A stretch of 64,000 nt of DNA from Thiotrichales bacterium. Lineage in GTDB: Bacteria > Pseudomonadota > Gammaproteobacteria > Beggiatoales > Beggiatoaceae. Both the position numbers and the translations under genes were made by a program. Under the pieces are notes generated by a model that saw nothing but the letters and a program-made list of their open reading frames with translations, made no database searches and was not told the DNA's origin. How positions within the stretch are numbered: position 1 is the stretch's first letter; every line of letters starts with the position of its first letter. The stretch covers positions 472,507-536,506 of the forward strand of contig JADGDE010000001.1 of assembly GCA_016745035.1 (NCBI GenBank), read 5' to 3'. Of the stretch, positions 1 through 9,958 are shown piece after piece.

Positions 1-238
1 TTATCCCCGTAAAGTTAATTTATATAATGCAGTGTCTGTGCCAGTTTTTTATTTTTTTATAATATCGTGCAAATATATAGCTATCCCATTGTCTTTGAAT
101 GTATTTTTTTATGGTGCAGATTGATGTGCAAGGACACTGGCAAACGTTACATTTTCGCTTTATTGGTCGAACATCAGTTATTTATTTGCGGCTAATTGTC
201 AGCATTTAGACATCCTTGCCATTGATTCGACAAGCACA
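1..238. other. non-coding left edge
   Basis: AT-rich sequence with no ORF of convincing length or ribosome binding site. A stretch reading acatcagttattta near position 171 resembles one end of the dispersed repeat found elsewhere in the window, so this may be degraded repeat sequence. Nothing else recognised. Confidence 0.4.
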
Positions 239-291
239 ACGGCGGTTTGTTTACCTTGTGGGGTAAAAAATAAGCCTTTGCGTAACATCAG
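239..291 (-). repeat. partial copy of dispersed MITE-like repeat (family 1)
   Basis: On the minus strand it begins CTGATGTTACGCA, continues AAGGCTTATTTTTTACCCC and reaches AACCGCC before similarity to the full copy at 11521-11648 is lost. Only one terminus and roughly 50 bp of body are recognisable, so it is a truncated or decayed copy. Confidence 0.6.
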
Positions 292-393
292 TTAAGTCAG
301 CTGGTCTTGTTGCCTGTGTCAGTGTAAAGATGGCATTCCTATGATAAATCGACTAAGCTTTGTCGCCCTGATTTCGACTACCTTTGCCGCCTC

Positions 394-1911
394 ATGATGC
401 CAAAATATCCTTTTGATGATCACCCTGAATTTTATCAGCATGATAACCGTCGTCATCGGGGTTTTAATCCGGTCAGCAAACATTTTTTAGAAACAAAATT
501 TCGTGTTTTATTACCGCCAGAACAGATTAAAAACCAACATATCCTTGATTTAGGTGCTTGTTATGGTGCGGCGGGACAATGGGCATTATTTTATGGTGCT
601 GCCAGTTATACGGGGGTGGAAATTCAGGCGGCTTATGTCAAACAAGCACGACAATGGTTGGCGCATTGGGATAAGCGTGCCCACATGGTTCAGCAAGATA
701 TTCGCAGCTATTTGGCACAAAGTCATGCACAAGCCTTTGATTTAGTCTTAGTTGCTGGTGTGCTATATCATTTTGTTGATAGCAGTACGATCATTGAGGC
801 AATTTGTCGTGTGGCTAAACACCGCGTTACGTTAGAGAGCAATTATCCACCGAGCATGTGTGCAGGTTTATTGCCATTGGATTGTGCTATCACTGAATAT
901 GTCCCAGAACAAGAAGTCAATCTGGCAGATACAAAAGCATCCATGTTGGGTTTAGCAGCAAGTAGCTCCCTCGCGGCCCTTGATCTGTTTTTCCAACTCA
1001 ATGGTTTTCCTGTTGCCCAATCCTTAAAAATTCCCATCAGTGCAGAAACCTTAATTTATGATCAAAGTTTGCTCGGCAATACGGGATTGGATATTCGTTT
1101 TGCTGTCTGTTACCAGCGTGATACGCAAGCGTTGCCCTTAAAAAGCTTGGAGCAAAATCTTGCCAAACAGGTAGGGAAAACAGCCACTTGGGCGCATGAC
1201 CCACAGGCAAAAATACGCACGGATGCCTATCAGCAGCGCGCTAAAACCTTAGAAGAAAAAGAGATGAAGGGGCAATGGCGCTTTGATGCCAATATTGCTC
1301 AGCAATTTGAGGCTATTGCTAAGCGTGAAATCCCCGATTATTTGCGCGTGATTGATTTATGTCTGCAAATCATTGGCAAAAGTCCCCTACCACAGCCAAA
1401 AATCATTGATGTTGGCAGCGCTTTGGGCGAAACCCTGAAGCAATTACATCAGCGCGGTTATTACAAACTGTATGGCGTTGAGTGTTCAGCTGATATGTTA
1501 GCGCAATCATTTGATCAGGCAACGCTGATTCACGCAGAGCAGTTCCCCGAAACCTATGCGCCGTTTGATTATGTCTTGGTCAATTGGACTTTACATTTTA
1601 TTGCTGATAGAAAAGCTTATTTAGCTGCGATTAAGCGCTCGCTTAATGCGGGAGGGGTGTTGATTTTGACTGAAAAAATCAACAGCAGCGCTTGTACACA
1701 TGAATTGTATTATGATTTCAAACGCGCCAATGGGGTTTCTGAGACCGATATTGAACAAAAACGCCAACAAATTGAGGGCGTTTTAGTCACTTATCCTTTT
1801 AGCTGGTATTTAGATACTTTGGCAACGCTGGGTTTCATTGATATTGAAATTATTAATGCCACGCCTGCATTTATGAGTTTTATGGCAAAAAATCCACCCA
1901 GCTCAATCTGA
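394..1911 (+). CDS. tandem class I SAM methyltransferase with CmoA-like C-terminal half
   Basis: Predicted 505-aa soluble protein with two Rossmann SAM-binding modules. The N-terminal one has motif I LDLGACYGAAGQW (about residues 51-63) and an acidic strand-2 end GVE. The C-terminal one (about 296-500) has IIDVGSALGE (337-346) and, more tellingly, FDANIAQQFEAIAKREIP, NWTLHFI, LTEK and the DFKRANG...EIxQKR signature of CmoA, the enzyme that makes carboxy-SAM from SAM and prephenate. The N-terminal segment AGVLYHF resembles the corresponding strand of CmoB-type transferases. Inferred role: a transferase fused to a carboxy-SAM synthase-like domain, or a double methyltransferase of unknown substrate. 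CmoA is normally about 250 aa and free-standing. ATG codons at 394 and 397 are both possible and no clear RBS decides. The 3' end overlaps the convergent ggt gene by 9 bp. Confidence 0.75.
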   Translation: MMPKYPFDDHPEFYQHDNRRHRGFNPVSKHFLETKFRVLLPPEQIKNQHILDLGACYGAAGQWALFYGAASYTGVEIQAAYVKQARQWLAHWDKRAHMVQQDIRSYLAQSHAQAFDLVLVAGVLYHFVDSSTIIEAICRVAKHRVTLESNYPPSMCAGLLPLDCAITEYVPEQEVNLADTKASMLGLAASSSLAALDLFFQLNGFPVAQSLKIPISAETLIYDQSLLGNTGLDIRFAVCYQRDTQALPLKSLEQNLAKQVGKTATWAHDPQAKIRTDAYQQRAKTLEEKEMKGQWRFDANIAQQFEAIAKREIPDYLRVIDLCLQIIGKSPLPQPKIIDVGSALGETLKQLHQRGYYKLYGVECSADMLAQSFDQATLIHAEQFPETYAPFDYVLVNWTLHFIADRKAYLAAIKRSLNAGGVLILTEKINSSACTHELYYDFKRANGVSETDIEQKRQQIEGVLVTYPFSWYLDTLATLGFIDIEIINATPAFMSFMAKNPPSSI

Positions 1912-3648
1912 AAATATCTGCATCCACGGTTGTCTTGGGTCAGCCGCGCCTTGGCGCAAACCCGTGTCAGGATCGATATAAATTGCGGCAACTGCCCCCA
2001 TTGCTCGGCTTTGGCTGATGTGATGTCCCCGCACAGTTAATAAATCCAAGGTATCAGGACTGATGCCTTGTTCTACAAAGACTTTATCCGGCAGCCATTG
2101 CTGGTGAATACGCGGGGCATTCACAGCCGTCTGGATATTCATGTCGTGATCAAGCACATTGAGCAGCACTTGTAACACCGTGGTGATAATGCGCGAGCCA
2201 CCAGGGCTGCCGAGAATTAAGAGTGGTTTACCGTCTTTGCTGACAATCGTCGGCGACATAGAACTGAGCATTTTTTTATGTGGGGCGATGGCATTGGCAC
2301 TGCCACCGATTAAACCATAAGCATTGGCAACCCCGACTTTAGCACTAAAATCATCCATTTGATTGTTGAGTAAAAAGCCTGCCCCACTAACGGTGATACC
2401 ACTGCCAAAGCTAAAATTGAGTGTATAGGTATTACTGACCACATTCCCAGCTTTGTCAATGATGACAAAATGGGTGGTTTCAGGGCTTTCGTAGACTGGC
2501 GCATTGCCGGCTTTAATCTCGCGGGCAAGGCGGGCTTGTTCGGGGTCAATTTGTGCAAACAAGTGTTTAGCATAGGCTTTAGCACTTAAACCTTGTAAGG
2601 GCACATCGACAAAGTCGCTGTCTCCCAAGTAAGTCGCTCTATCAGCATATGCCAGTTGCATCGCTCCAATCAACCAATGCAAAGACTCAGCACTATTATG
2701 CCCTAGGCTTTTGAGTTCTAATCGTTCTAATATGTTGAGCATTTGCACAATATGCACCCCACCTGAGCTGGGTGGTGACATAGAAAAGATTTCGTAACCT
2801 CGATATTGCCCTTGAATAGGTTGACGGATTTTAGCCCTATACGCCTGTAAATCGCTCAAGCTAATTAAGCCTTGATTAGCCTGCATTTCAGCAACGATTT
2901 TTTTTGCAATGTCACCTTGATAAAAAGCACTCGTCCCTTGTTTAGCAATCAGTTTTAAACTGTGAGCCAAATCACTTTGAATCAAACGTTCGCCCGCTTG
3001 GTAAGGGCTGCCGTCGGCGTGATAAAAAATGTCAGCGCTAGCAGGGTGTTTTTTTAAGTTTTGCTGGCGTTGTTGCAAACTGTCAGCAAGGGAGGGGGAG
3101 ACAATAAAACCTTGTTCAGCTAGCTTGATGGCAGGGGCGAGTGCTTGGGCTAAAGACCAAGTACCAAAACGCTCTAAAGCCAGTGCTAGTCCTGCGACTG
3201 TACCCGGTACGCCAGCAGCTTGATGGCTAAAACGACTGCGGTGTTTATCGACATGGCCCTTGGCATCAAGAAATATATCTTTGTGCGCTTTAGCTGGGGC
3301 TTTTTCGCGGTAATCAATTGCATGAACCGCCGCATCTTGCCCTTTTTTCAAGAGCATAAAACCACCGCCACCAATATTGCCCGCTCGAGGATAGGTCACC
3401 GCCATGACAAAACCTGTGACCACAGCCGCATCAATGGCATTGCCACCGGCTTTAAGGCTAGTGAGTCCAGCTTGTGCGGCTAAAGGCTCAGCGGCCACAA
3501 CCATTGCGCCTTGGCTTTGTTCTGGGGTAAAGCGGTCTTGCTGATTTAAAATGGTTTGCCATGCCCATGTGCTTGGCGTAATAAAACAAAGACTGAGGCA
3601 AAGACTAAGCTGTACCCCAAAGCGTGGGGCTGATTTTGATAATAACAA
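1903..3648 (-). CDS. ggt: gamma-glutamyltransferase (periplasmic)
   Basis: Ntn-hydrolase proenzyme that cleaves the gamma-glutamyl bond of glutathione and transfers it to water or amino acids. The autoprocessing site is ETTHFVIID, with Thr as the expected new N-terminal nucleophile of the small subunit. Downstream NQMDDF and the LGSPGG oxyanion segment are also present. The ORF stays open to a TTG at 3705, but the better start is the TTG at 3648: it is preceded by GGAG with 8-nt spacing and gives a clean signal peptide (LLLSKSAPRFG.. then LSLCLSLCF, with cleavage after STWA). That makes 581 aa, normal for the family. The first 19 codons of the longer ORF run into a dispersed repeat and are unlikely to be coding. 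Monocistronic and convergent with the methyltransferase gene. Confidence 0.93.
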   Translation of the reverse strand: MLLSKSAPRFGVQLSLCLSLCFITPSTWAWQTILNQQDRFTPEQSQGAMVVAAEPLAAQAGLTSLKAGGNAIDAAVVTGFVMAVTYPRAGNIGGGGFMLLKKGQDAAVHAIDYREKAPAKAHKDIFLDAKGHVDKHRSRFSHQAAGVPGTVAGLALALERFGTWSLAQALAPAIKLAEQGFIVSPSLADSLQQRQQNLKKHPASADIFYHADGSPYQAGERLIQSDLAHSLKLIAKQGTSAFYQGDIAKKIVAEMQANQGLISLSDLQAYRAKIRQPIQGQYRGYEIFSMSPPSSGGVHIVQMLNILERLELKSLGHNSAESLHWLIGAMQLAYADRATYLGDSDFVDVPLQGLSAKAYAKHLFAQIDPEQARLAREIKAGNAPVYESPETTHFVIIDKAGNVVSNTYTLNFSFGSGITVSGAGFLLNNQMDDFSAKVGVANAYGLIGGSANAIAPHKKMLSSMSPTIVSKDGKPLLILGSPGGSRIITTVLQVLLNVLDHDMNIQTAVNAPRIHQQWLPDKVFVEQGISPDTLDLLTVRGHHISQSRAMGAVAAIYIDPDTGLRQGAADPRQPWMQIFSD

Positions 3649-3691
3649 AACTTTATCTCCCTTGACAGTTACGGTATCATTATGGGTTATT

Positions 3692-3742
3692 TTGATGTTA
3701 CGCAAAGGCTGAAGACTAAGAGCTGTCAGTGCGTCGCATCCG
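3692..3742 (+). repeat. short internally deleted copy of MITE-like repeat family 1
   Basis: Left end TTGATGTTACGCAAAGGCT and right end GTGCGTCGCATCCG match the family termini CTGATGTTACGCAAAGGCT and GTGCGTAACATCAG with a few changes. Only about 20 bp lies between them. TTATTT flanks both sides, as expected for the family's 7-bp target duplication of TTATTT(A/C) type. It lies just upstream of ggt. Confidence 0.55.
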
Positions 3743-3828
3743 TTATTTAAGCTAAGCTAGACCATAAAATTATGGTCAATTCTAGCGCTATCACTACATC
3801 CAAATCCAATATAGGGGCACGATAAACC

Positions 3829-4782
3829 GTGATCTATCAAGATGACGCTAATGGCATTAGCATAATTGATACAGGCTATTTACAAACACACACGGCCGCT
3901 GCGTATCTGTTGCTAGAACAAGGACATGCTGCCTTCATCGATACGGGAACCAATCACGGAATTACCCATTTATTAACCACGCTAGCAGAAAAAAACATTC
4001 CTCCAGAGCAGGTCGACTATGTCATTTTAACCCATATTCACCTTGATCATGCAGGTGGTGCGGGGCAATTAATGCAAGCCTTGCCAAATGCTCAGTTGGT
4101 GGTACATCCCCGTGGTATGCGTCATATGGTTGATCCCTCCCGTCTTATCGACGGCGCAACAGCCGTTTATGGCCAAGAACAATTCCAACGCTTATATGGC
4201 GATATTGTCGAGATTGATAGTGACCGTATTATCCAAGCCACTGATCAAACGGTGCTGGATTTACAAGGGCGAGAACTCTTGTGCCTTGATACCCCAGGTC
4301 ATGCTCAGCATCATATCTGTATTTGGGATGCTCAAAGCCAAAGTATGTTTAGCGGTGATACCTTTGGGGTCTCTTATCCTGAGTTCCACCGCGAACAACG
4401 CAGTTTTATTTTCCCAACCACCACGCCAGTACAATTTGATCCAGGGGCTTTGCACGCTTCTATCAAACGTTTATTAAATTACCCGGTGACACAAATATAT
4501 GTGACTCATTATGGTGCAATACGCGGGAATTTAGATGAAATAGCCGATGATTTGCACACCCTGATCGATGCTTTTGTGGTCTTGGTACGCGAGGCGGGTG
4601 AGTCTAAAAATCGTGAACAGACCTTGAGTGAAAACATGCAGCGCTTATTATGGCAACGCTTACAAGACCAAGATTATCAGATTAGCGAAAATGATTTTTA
4701 TCAGCGCATCGAACATGATGTGAAACTCAATACCCAAGGCTTGCTGTCTTGGTGGGACAAAACGCAGGCTGTTTATGGTTGA
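3829..4782 (+). CDS. MBL-fold metallohydrolase
   Basis: 317-aa protein of the metallo-beta-lactamase superfamily. The zinc signature THIHLDHAGG gives H69, H71, D73 and H74; further metal ligands are likely in GHAQHH, FSGDTFG and VTHYG. The fold begins almost immediately, with FIDTGTNHG as the first conserved strand. The C-terminal 90 residues look helical, as in glyoxalase-II-like and flavodiiron-like relatives, but no flavodoxin or glyoxalase signature fixes the substrate. Start is GTG at 3829. The stop codon overlaps the next gene's start by 8 bp, so the two are translationally coupled; a shared pathway (for example 2-hydroxyacid or thioester metabolism) is only an inference. Confidence 0.85.
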   Translation: MIYQDDANGISIIDTGYLQTHTAAAYLLLEQGHAAFIDTGTNHGITHLLTTLAEKNIPPEQVDYVILTHIHLDHAGGAGQLMQALPNAQLVVHPRGMRHMVDPSRLIDGATAVYGQEQFQRLYGDIVEIDSDRIIQATDQTVLDLQGRELLCLDTPGHAQHHICIWDAQSQSMFSGDTFGVSYPEFHREQRSFIFPTTTPVQFDPGALHASIKRLLNYPVTQIYVTHYGAIRGNLDEIADDLHTLIDAFVVLVREAGESKNREQTLSENMQRLLWQRLQDQDYQISENDFYQRIEHDVKLNTQGLLSWWDKTQAVYG

Positions 4783-6172
4783 GGCATTGATAGAATTAAA
4801 ACAACAGGCTCAAACAGCCGGTTGGTTAGCACAAACAGAGGATTTTAACGTTGATCCCTGGTCTGATGTTCATGGCTTATATCACGGTAAAGCCGATCTT
4901 TTATTGAGTCCAGATTCCACCGAGGCTGTGGCAAGCATTATGCGCTATTGCCATGAGCAACAAATTAAAGTGGTGGTTCAAGGGGGAAATACGGGTTACT
5001 GTGGTGGGGCAACCCCGATGCCAGAAAATTCGCCACAAGTGCTGTTATCCTTACGGCGCTTAAATCAAATCCGTAGTATTGATTTGATTAATCAAAGCAT
5101 TACTGTTGAAGCCGGTTGCAGCCTCAAACAAATTCAAGATTATGTCAATACAAAAAATCGTTGGTTTCCGCTGGGTTTGTCGGTGGCTGATCGTTGCCTT
5201 ATTGGCGGTAATTTAGCCACGAATGCAGGTGGGGTAAATGTCCTGCGCTATGGCAATACCCGTGATTTGGTCTTGGGGCTGGAAGTGGTGTTGGCTGATG
5301 GAGAAATCTATCAGGGGCTACAGCGCTTACGCAAAAATAACAGCGGTTATGATTTAAAAAATTTATTCATCGGCAGCGAGGGTACTTTAGGGGTGATTAC
5401 TGCTGCGGTGCTGAAACTCTACCCTGGGATTCAAAGCCGGGCTTTAGCCTTGATTGGTTTTAGCAATTTTAGTAAAGCTTTGAGTTTGCTTGGACATTTA
5501 CGCCAGCATTATCAAGAACACTTAAGCGCCTTTGAATATTGGCAGGGCAATTGTTTTGAGCAAGTCACCGATAGTTTTGCCGAGATAAACAATCCTTTTA
5601 GTGATGCTTATCCACATTATGTACTGATAGAACTCAGTAGCCACCGTCAACAAGATTTAGAAAGTTTACTGAAAAAAGCCCTCAATGCGGGTGATTGGGA
5701 AACCCATATTAGCCAAGATCCAGAAACCATACAGCAATGGTGGCAAATCCGCGCCCATTTACCTAAGGCGCAACAGCAGGTGTGGTCACATATCAATAGT
5801 GGTTACAAACACGATATTTCTTTGCCCTTAGATAATATCGCCAGCTTTTTGGATCAAAGCGCTGCCCGTTTACATGCCTATCTACCCGATTTAGAAATCG
5901 CTGTCTTTGGACACTTAGGCGATGGTAATCTACACTATAATGTTGGAACCAAGGGGGCTTGTTTAGAAAACAGTGCTGTTGCCCGTGTTCAAGACATTGT
6001 CTATGAACAAGTCAAAGCCTTAGGTGGTAGCTTCAGTGCTGAGCACGGCATTGGACAAAGCAAGCGCCATTTATTACAACAGTATGCCGATCCCTGTGCT
6101 TTGAGCCTCATGCGCCAGCTCAAAAACAGCTTAGATCCGCACAACTTACTTAATCCTTCTAAGGTATTATGA
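4775..6172 (+). CDS. FAD-binding oxidase/dehydrogenase (GlcD / D-2-hydroxyacid dehydrogenase type)
   Basis: 465-aa flavoprotein of the vanillyl-alcohol-oxidase fold. The N-terminal FAD_binding_4 domain contains VVVQGGNTGYCGGATP (about 67-82) and LGGNLATNAGG-type loop residues (IGGNLATNAGG). The C-terminal FAD-oxidase_C domain contains GHLGDGNLHYNV and SAEHGIGQSKR. These are the hallmarks of D-2-hydroxyglutarate, D-lactate and glycolate oxidases. Length is normal for the D2HGDH/Dld-II group, which acts on D-2-hydroxyacids in the cytoplasm; the exact substrate cannot be read from sequence. It overlaps the MBL gene by 8 bp and is followed after 1 bp by the FtsK-like gene, so all three appear co-transcribed. 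Confidence 0.88.
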   Translation: MVEALIELKQQAQTAGWLAQTEDFNVDPWSDVHGLYHGKADLLLSPDSTEAVASIMRYCHEQQIKVVVQGGNTGYCGGATPMPENSPQVLLSLRRLNQIRSIDLINQSITVEAGCSLKQIQDYVNTKNRWFPLGLSVADRCLIGGNLATNAGGVNVLRYGNTRDLVLGLEVVLADGEIYQGLQRLRKNNSGYDLKNLFIGSEGTLGVITAAVLKLYPGIQSRALALIGFSNFSKALSLLGHLRQHYQEHLSAFEYWQGNCFEQVTDSFAEINNPFSDAYPHYVLIELSSHRQQDLESLLKKALNAGDWETHISQDPETIQQWWQIRAHLPKAQQQVWSHINSGYKHDISLPLDNIASFLDQSAARLHAYLPDLEIAVFGHLGDGNLHYNVGTKGACLENSAVARVQDIVYEQVKALGGSFSAEHGIGQSKRHLLQQYADPCALSLMRQLKNSLDPHNLLNPSKVL

Positions 6173-6173
6173 T

Positions 6174-8231
6174 ATGCCACAAGCCGTTCGTCATAAAGCT
6201 AAACAGGATAGAGCATCCAAAAAAACGCCAAACCGCTATAAAAATACACCAGAAAACCGCCCTAGCTCAGGTGCAGAGCGCCATTATCGTGAAATCACTT
6301 TATTGGCATTTTTATCCGTGGCACTGTATTTATTTATCTCGCTGGCAACCTATCACCCATTGGATTTAGGCTGGGGCGATGGGCAATCAGCTGCGAATAT
6401 TCAAAATGTCGGTGGACGCTGGGGGGCTAAATTTGCCGATAGTTTTTTTACGTGGTTTGGCTATTTTGCTTACCTATTTTCCTTTTTAGTCGCCTACATT
6501 GGCTTATCTATTTATCAAAGCAAACATCTGGATTTACTTGAGAATCCGAAGCAATTAATTGTCCCCACCTTAGGGTTTATTTTGACCTTAAGCGCCGGTT
6601 GCGGGCTAGCGATTGTACATTTTGCGGCTGAAAGTGTGTTATTGCCTAGTCATGCAGGCGGCATCTTAGGCAGTTGGGTGGGCAATGGGCTAAAAAACGT
6701 CTCTAATGCTTTTGGCGCGACCTTATTTTTACTCATTGTTTTTTTTGCTGGCTTTAGCATGATGACCAAACTCTCATGGTTGAATATCATGGATAAGCTG
6801 GGTGAAACCACCCTTAAGTGGTTGCCGATTATCGTGCATGAATTATATGAAAACTGGCTACCAAAACTACTGTATTTCAGTAAAGTAGTACTACATTGGT
6901 TAGGTATACATGGTAAAAAAACTTGGCAACAAGCCCAAAGTAAAAGCCGCGAATTACAAAGTCGCTGGCAACAACATAAAGCTGGACAAGTCAATGAAGA
7001 TGCAGATGCCACCGCACAACATTACCTGGAACCCGAGCCTATCTCGACATATCCTGAAACAGCACACAAACATGAGCAAGCATCTGAGATAGATAATACA
7101 CATCAGCACACAGAACAATTAGAGCATAGCATTGAACAACAATTAATCGAACGCTTTGATGCCTATGATGTTCAAGCTCATATCCGCTATATTCAAACCG
7201 GGCCCACACTCCTACATATCGAACTGCAAACCGATGAGGGGCAAGCACATAAACTTTTGGGTATGCAACAAGAACTTGCCGCCGATCTCGCTATGCCACA
7301 TATTCGTTTGTATGAAACAGCACCTGAACAAATCGTCTTGGAAATTCCTAACCCGGACCCGGAATACATCGATCTGGGTGAATTATTACAACAAAAATCC
7401 TATACCGACAGCCACTCCCCGTTAATGCTGGCACTGGGTAAAGACATCAGCGGACATCCCGTTATCATTGACCTTGCCAGAATTCCACACTTGCTACTTG
7501 GTGGACAAAACCGTTTAGACATGGATGTGATGCTTGATAACATGCTCTTAAGCTTAATTCGCAAAAATAATCCCAGCCAAGTACGTTTATTATTGCTCGA
7601 TTCGATAGCGCATGGATTTGATTATTATCAAGATCTACCACAATTATTGAGTCCCATTATCAGCGCTGATAGTCCTGATAAATATCATGCTTTTAATTGG
7701 CTGGTGCATGATATGGAGCGACGCTATCAACTCATGAATCAAGCTAAGGTGCGTAATATTGATGATTACAATCAAAAAATGCGCAAAGAAAAAGGGGATA
7801 CTTTGCCTTATCTGGTCATGATGGTTCATGAACTTGAAACGTTATGGCAAGCCACTGAAGCCAAAGCAATTAATGATCTAATGACCGATCTGGCGCGTAA
7901 AGCCCGCTCTGCTGGGATTCATATGATCATTGCCAGTGCCAAACCCAGTGCCAGTGTCATTACGCCCACGATAAAAAATAACTTTCCGAGTAAAATTGCG
8001 GCACAATTGCCAGATAAAAATAGCTCACAATATTTTCTTGGACGCACTGGTGCAGAATACTTGCTCGGTGATGGCGATATGTTTTACCTTACTCCCAATA
8101 CCACGGGGGTGCCCGCACGCTTACATGCGGCACAAATACAAGACGATAAAGCCGATAAAATTCTTGCCTATGCTCGCGCACTGGGCCAACCCCAATATCA
8201 AGATTTGCGCAAACTAAGCGTAACGGATTAA
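6174..8231 (+). CDS. FtsK/SpoIIIE-like membrane protein with degenerate Walker A and B (pseudo-translocase)
   Basis: 685-aa homologue of the septal DNA translocase FtsK. The N-terminus has four membrane helices (about 41-60, 92-113, 128-150, 181-198), followed by a Gln/Glu/His-rich linker (250-330), an alpha-like region and the RecA-like motor domain (about 400-660). The motor keeps family hallmarks such as DMERRYQLMNQAKVRN, YNQKM, ITPTIKNNFP and LLGDGDMFYL. However, the Walker A position (canonical GxTGSGKS after HLL.AG) reads GGQNRLDMD at 443-451, lacking the P-loop Gly, Lys and Ser. The Walker B aspartate is His552 (MMVHE), and the conserved QRPS is AKPS. The reading frame is intact and spacing is conserved, so this is divergence, not a frameshift. 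The DNA-reading gamma winged-helix domain is missing. ATP-driven translocation is therefore improbable; a structural or regulatory division role is inferred, with an active FtsK expected elsewhere. murA follows after 6 bp. Confidence 0.88.
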   Translation: MPQAVRHKAKQDRASKKTPNRYKNTPENRPSSGAERHYREITLLAFLSVALYLFISLATYHPLDLGWGDGQSAANIQNVGGRWGAKFADSFFTWFGYFAYLFSFLVAYIGLSIYQSKHLDLLENPKQLIVPTLGFILTLSAGCGLAIVHFAAESVLLPSHAGGILGSWVGNGLKNVSNAFGATLFLLIVFFAGFSMMTKLSWLNIMDKLGETTLKWLPIIVHELYENWLPKLLYFSKVVLHWLGIHGKKTWQQAQSKSRELQSRWQQHKAGQVNEDADATAQHYLEPEPISTYPETAHKHEQASEIDNTHQHTEQLEHSIEQQLIERFDAYDVQAHIRYIQTGPTLLHIELQTDEGQAHKLLGMQQELAADLAMPHIRLYETAPEQIVLEIPNPDPEYIDLGELLQQKSYTDSHSPLMLALGKDISGHPVIIDLARIPHLLLGGQNRLDMDVMLDNMLLSLIRKNNPSQVRLLLLDSIAHGFDYYQDLPQLLSPIISADSPDKYHAFNWLVHDMERRYQLMNQAKVRNIDDYNQKMRKEKGDTLPYLVMMVHELETLWQATEAKAINDLMTDLARKARSAGIHMIIASAKPSASVITPTIKNNFPSKIAAQLPDKNSSQYFLGRTGAEYLLGDGDMFYLTPNTTGVPARLHAAQIQDDKADKILAYARALGQPQYQDLRKLSVTD

Positions 8232-9497
<1,266 letters not shown>

Positions 9498-9505
9498 ACC
9501 TCAGC

Positions 9506-9832
9506 ATGACCTGGGTTTATTTAATCATCGCAGGCATATTTGAATGTGCTTGGGCAATTGGCTTGAAATATAGCGAAGGCTTTAGTAAACCCGTCCCCAG
9601 TCTATTGACTATCATAGCGATGATCATCAGCTTTTGGTTATTATCAATGGCAATGAAAACGATTCCAATCGGCACGGCTTACGCTGTCTGGACAGGTATT
9701 GGTGCTGTGGGTGTAACGATTTTAGGTATGTTTTTATTTAATGAGTCAAACGATATACTGCGGATTTTGTGTTTGGTGCTTATCGTTTCAGGCATTGTCG
9801 GACTTAAGCTCTTATCTGCACCCGCCCCTTAA
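9506..9832 (+). CDS. gdx: SMR-family exporter, guanidinium (Gdx/SugE) type
   Basis: 108-aa four-helix small multidrug resistance protein of the inner membrane, working as a dual-topology dimer driven by proton antiport. The N-terminal [15 protein letters not shown] places the essential glutamate at E13, as in Gdx/SugE. The conserved [11 protein letters not shown] sequence and GLKLL end also match the Gdx subgroup better than EmrE. Known Gdx proteins export guanidinium. No guanidine riboswitch is visible and the gene lies 8 bp after murA, so it is probably read through from that operon. Confidence 0.88.
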   Translation: MTWVYLIIAGIFECAWAIGLKYSEGFSKPVPSLLTIIAMIISFWLLSMAMKTIPIGTAYAVWTGIGAVGVTILGMFLFNESNDILRILCLVLIVSGIVGLKLLSAPAP

Positions 9833-9870
9833 GTTAAAGCATCCAACCTTGGGTTGATAGCTGTTACAAT

Positions 9871-9955
9871 GCCATATACGCAAAGGCTAAATACCACTAG
9901 GCCGGTGGAAAACCGACCATATTGTGATAAAAATGGGCTGGGTGCGTCACATCTG
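9871..9955 (+). repeat. decayed copy of MITE-like repeat family 1
   Basis: Contains ATACGCAAAGGCTAA, CACTAGGCCGGTGGAAAACC and ATTGTGATAAAAATGG, then a right end GTGCGTCACATCTG, all matching the family consensus with an internal deletion. Its right terminus lies 3 bp from the stop codon of the downstream bfr gene, the same 3'-end placement seen for other copies. Confidence 0.65.
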
Positions 9956-9958
9956 CTA

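Noticed and set aside
112..213. Short ORF of about 33 codons at the left edge
   Set aside because: No RBS, and it overlaps repeat-like sequence; no recognisable protein features.
6174..8231. Frameshift as the explanation for the missing Walker A in the FtsK-like gene
   Set aside because: Residue spacing before and after the motif is exactly conserved in one frame, so point substitutions and not a frameshift removed it.
9833..9870. Guanidine riboswitch for gdx
   Set aside because: gdx follows murA by 8 bp, leaving no room for a riboswitch, and no such fold is visible nearby.
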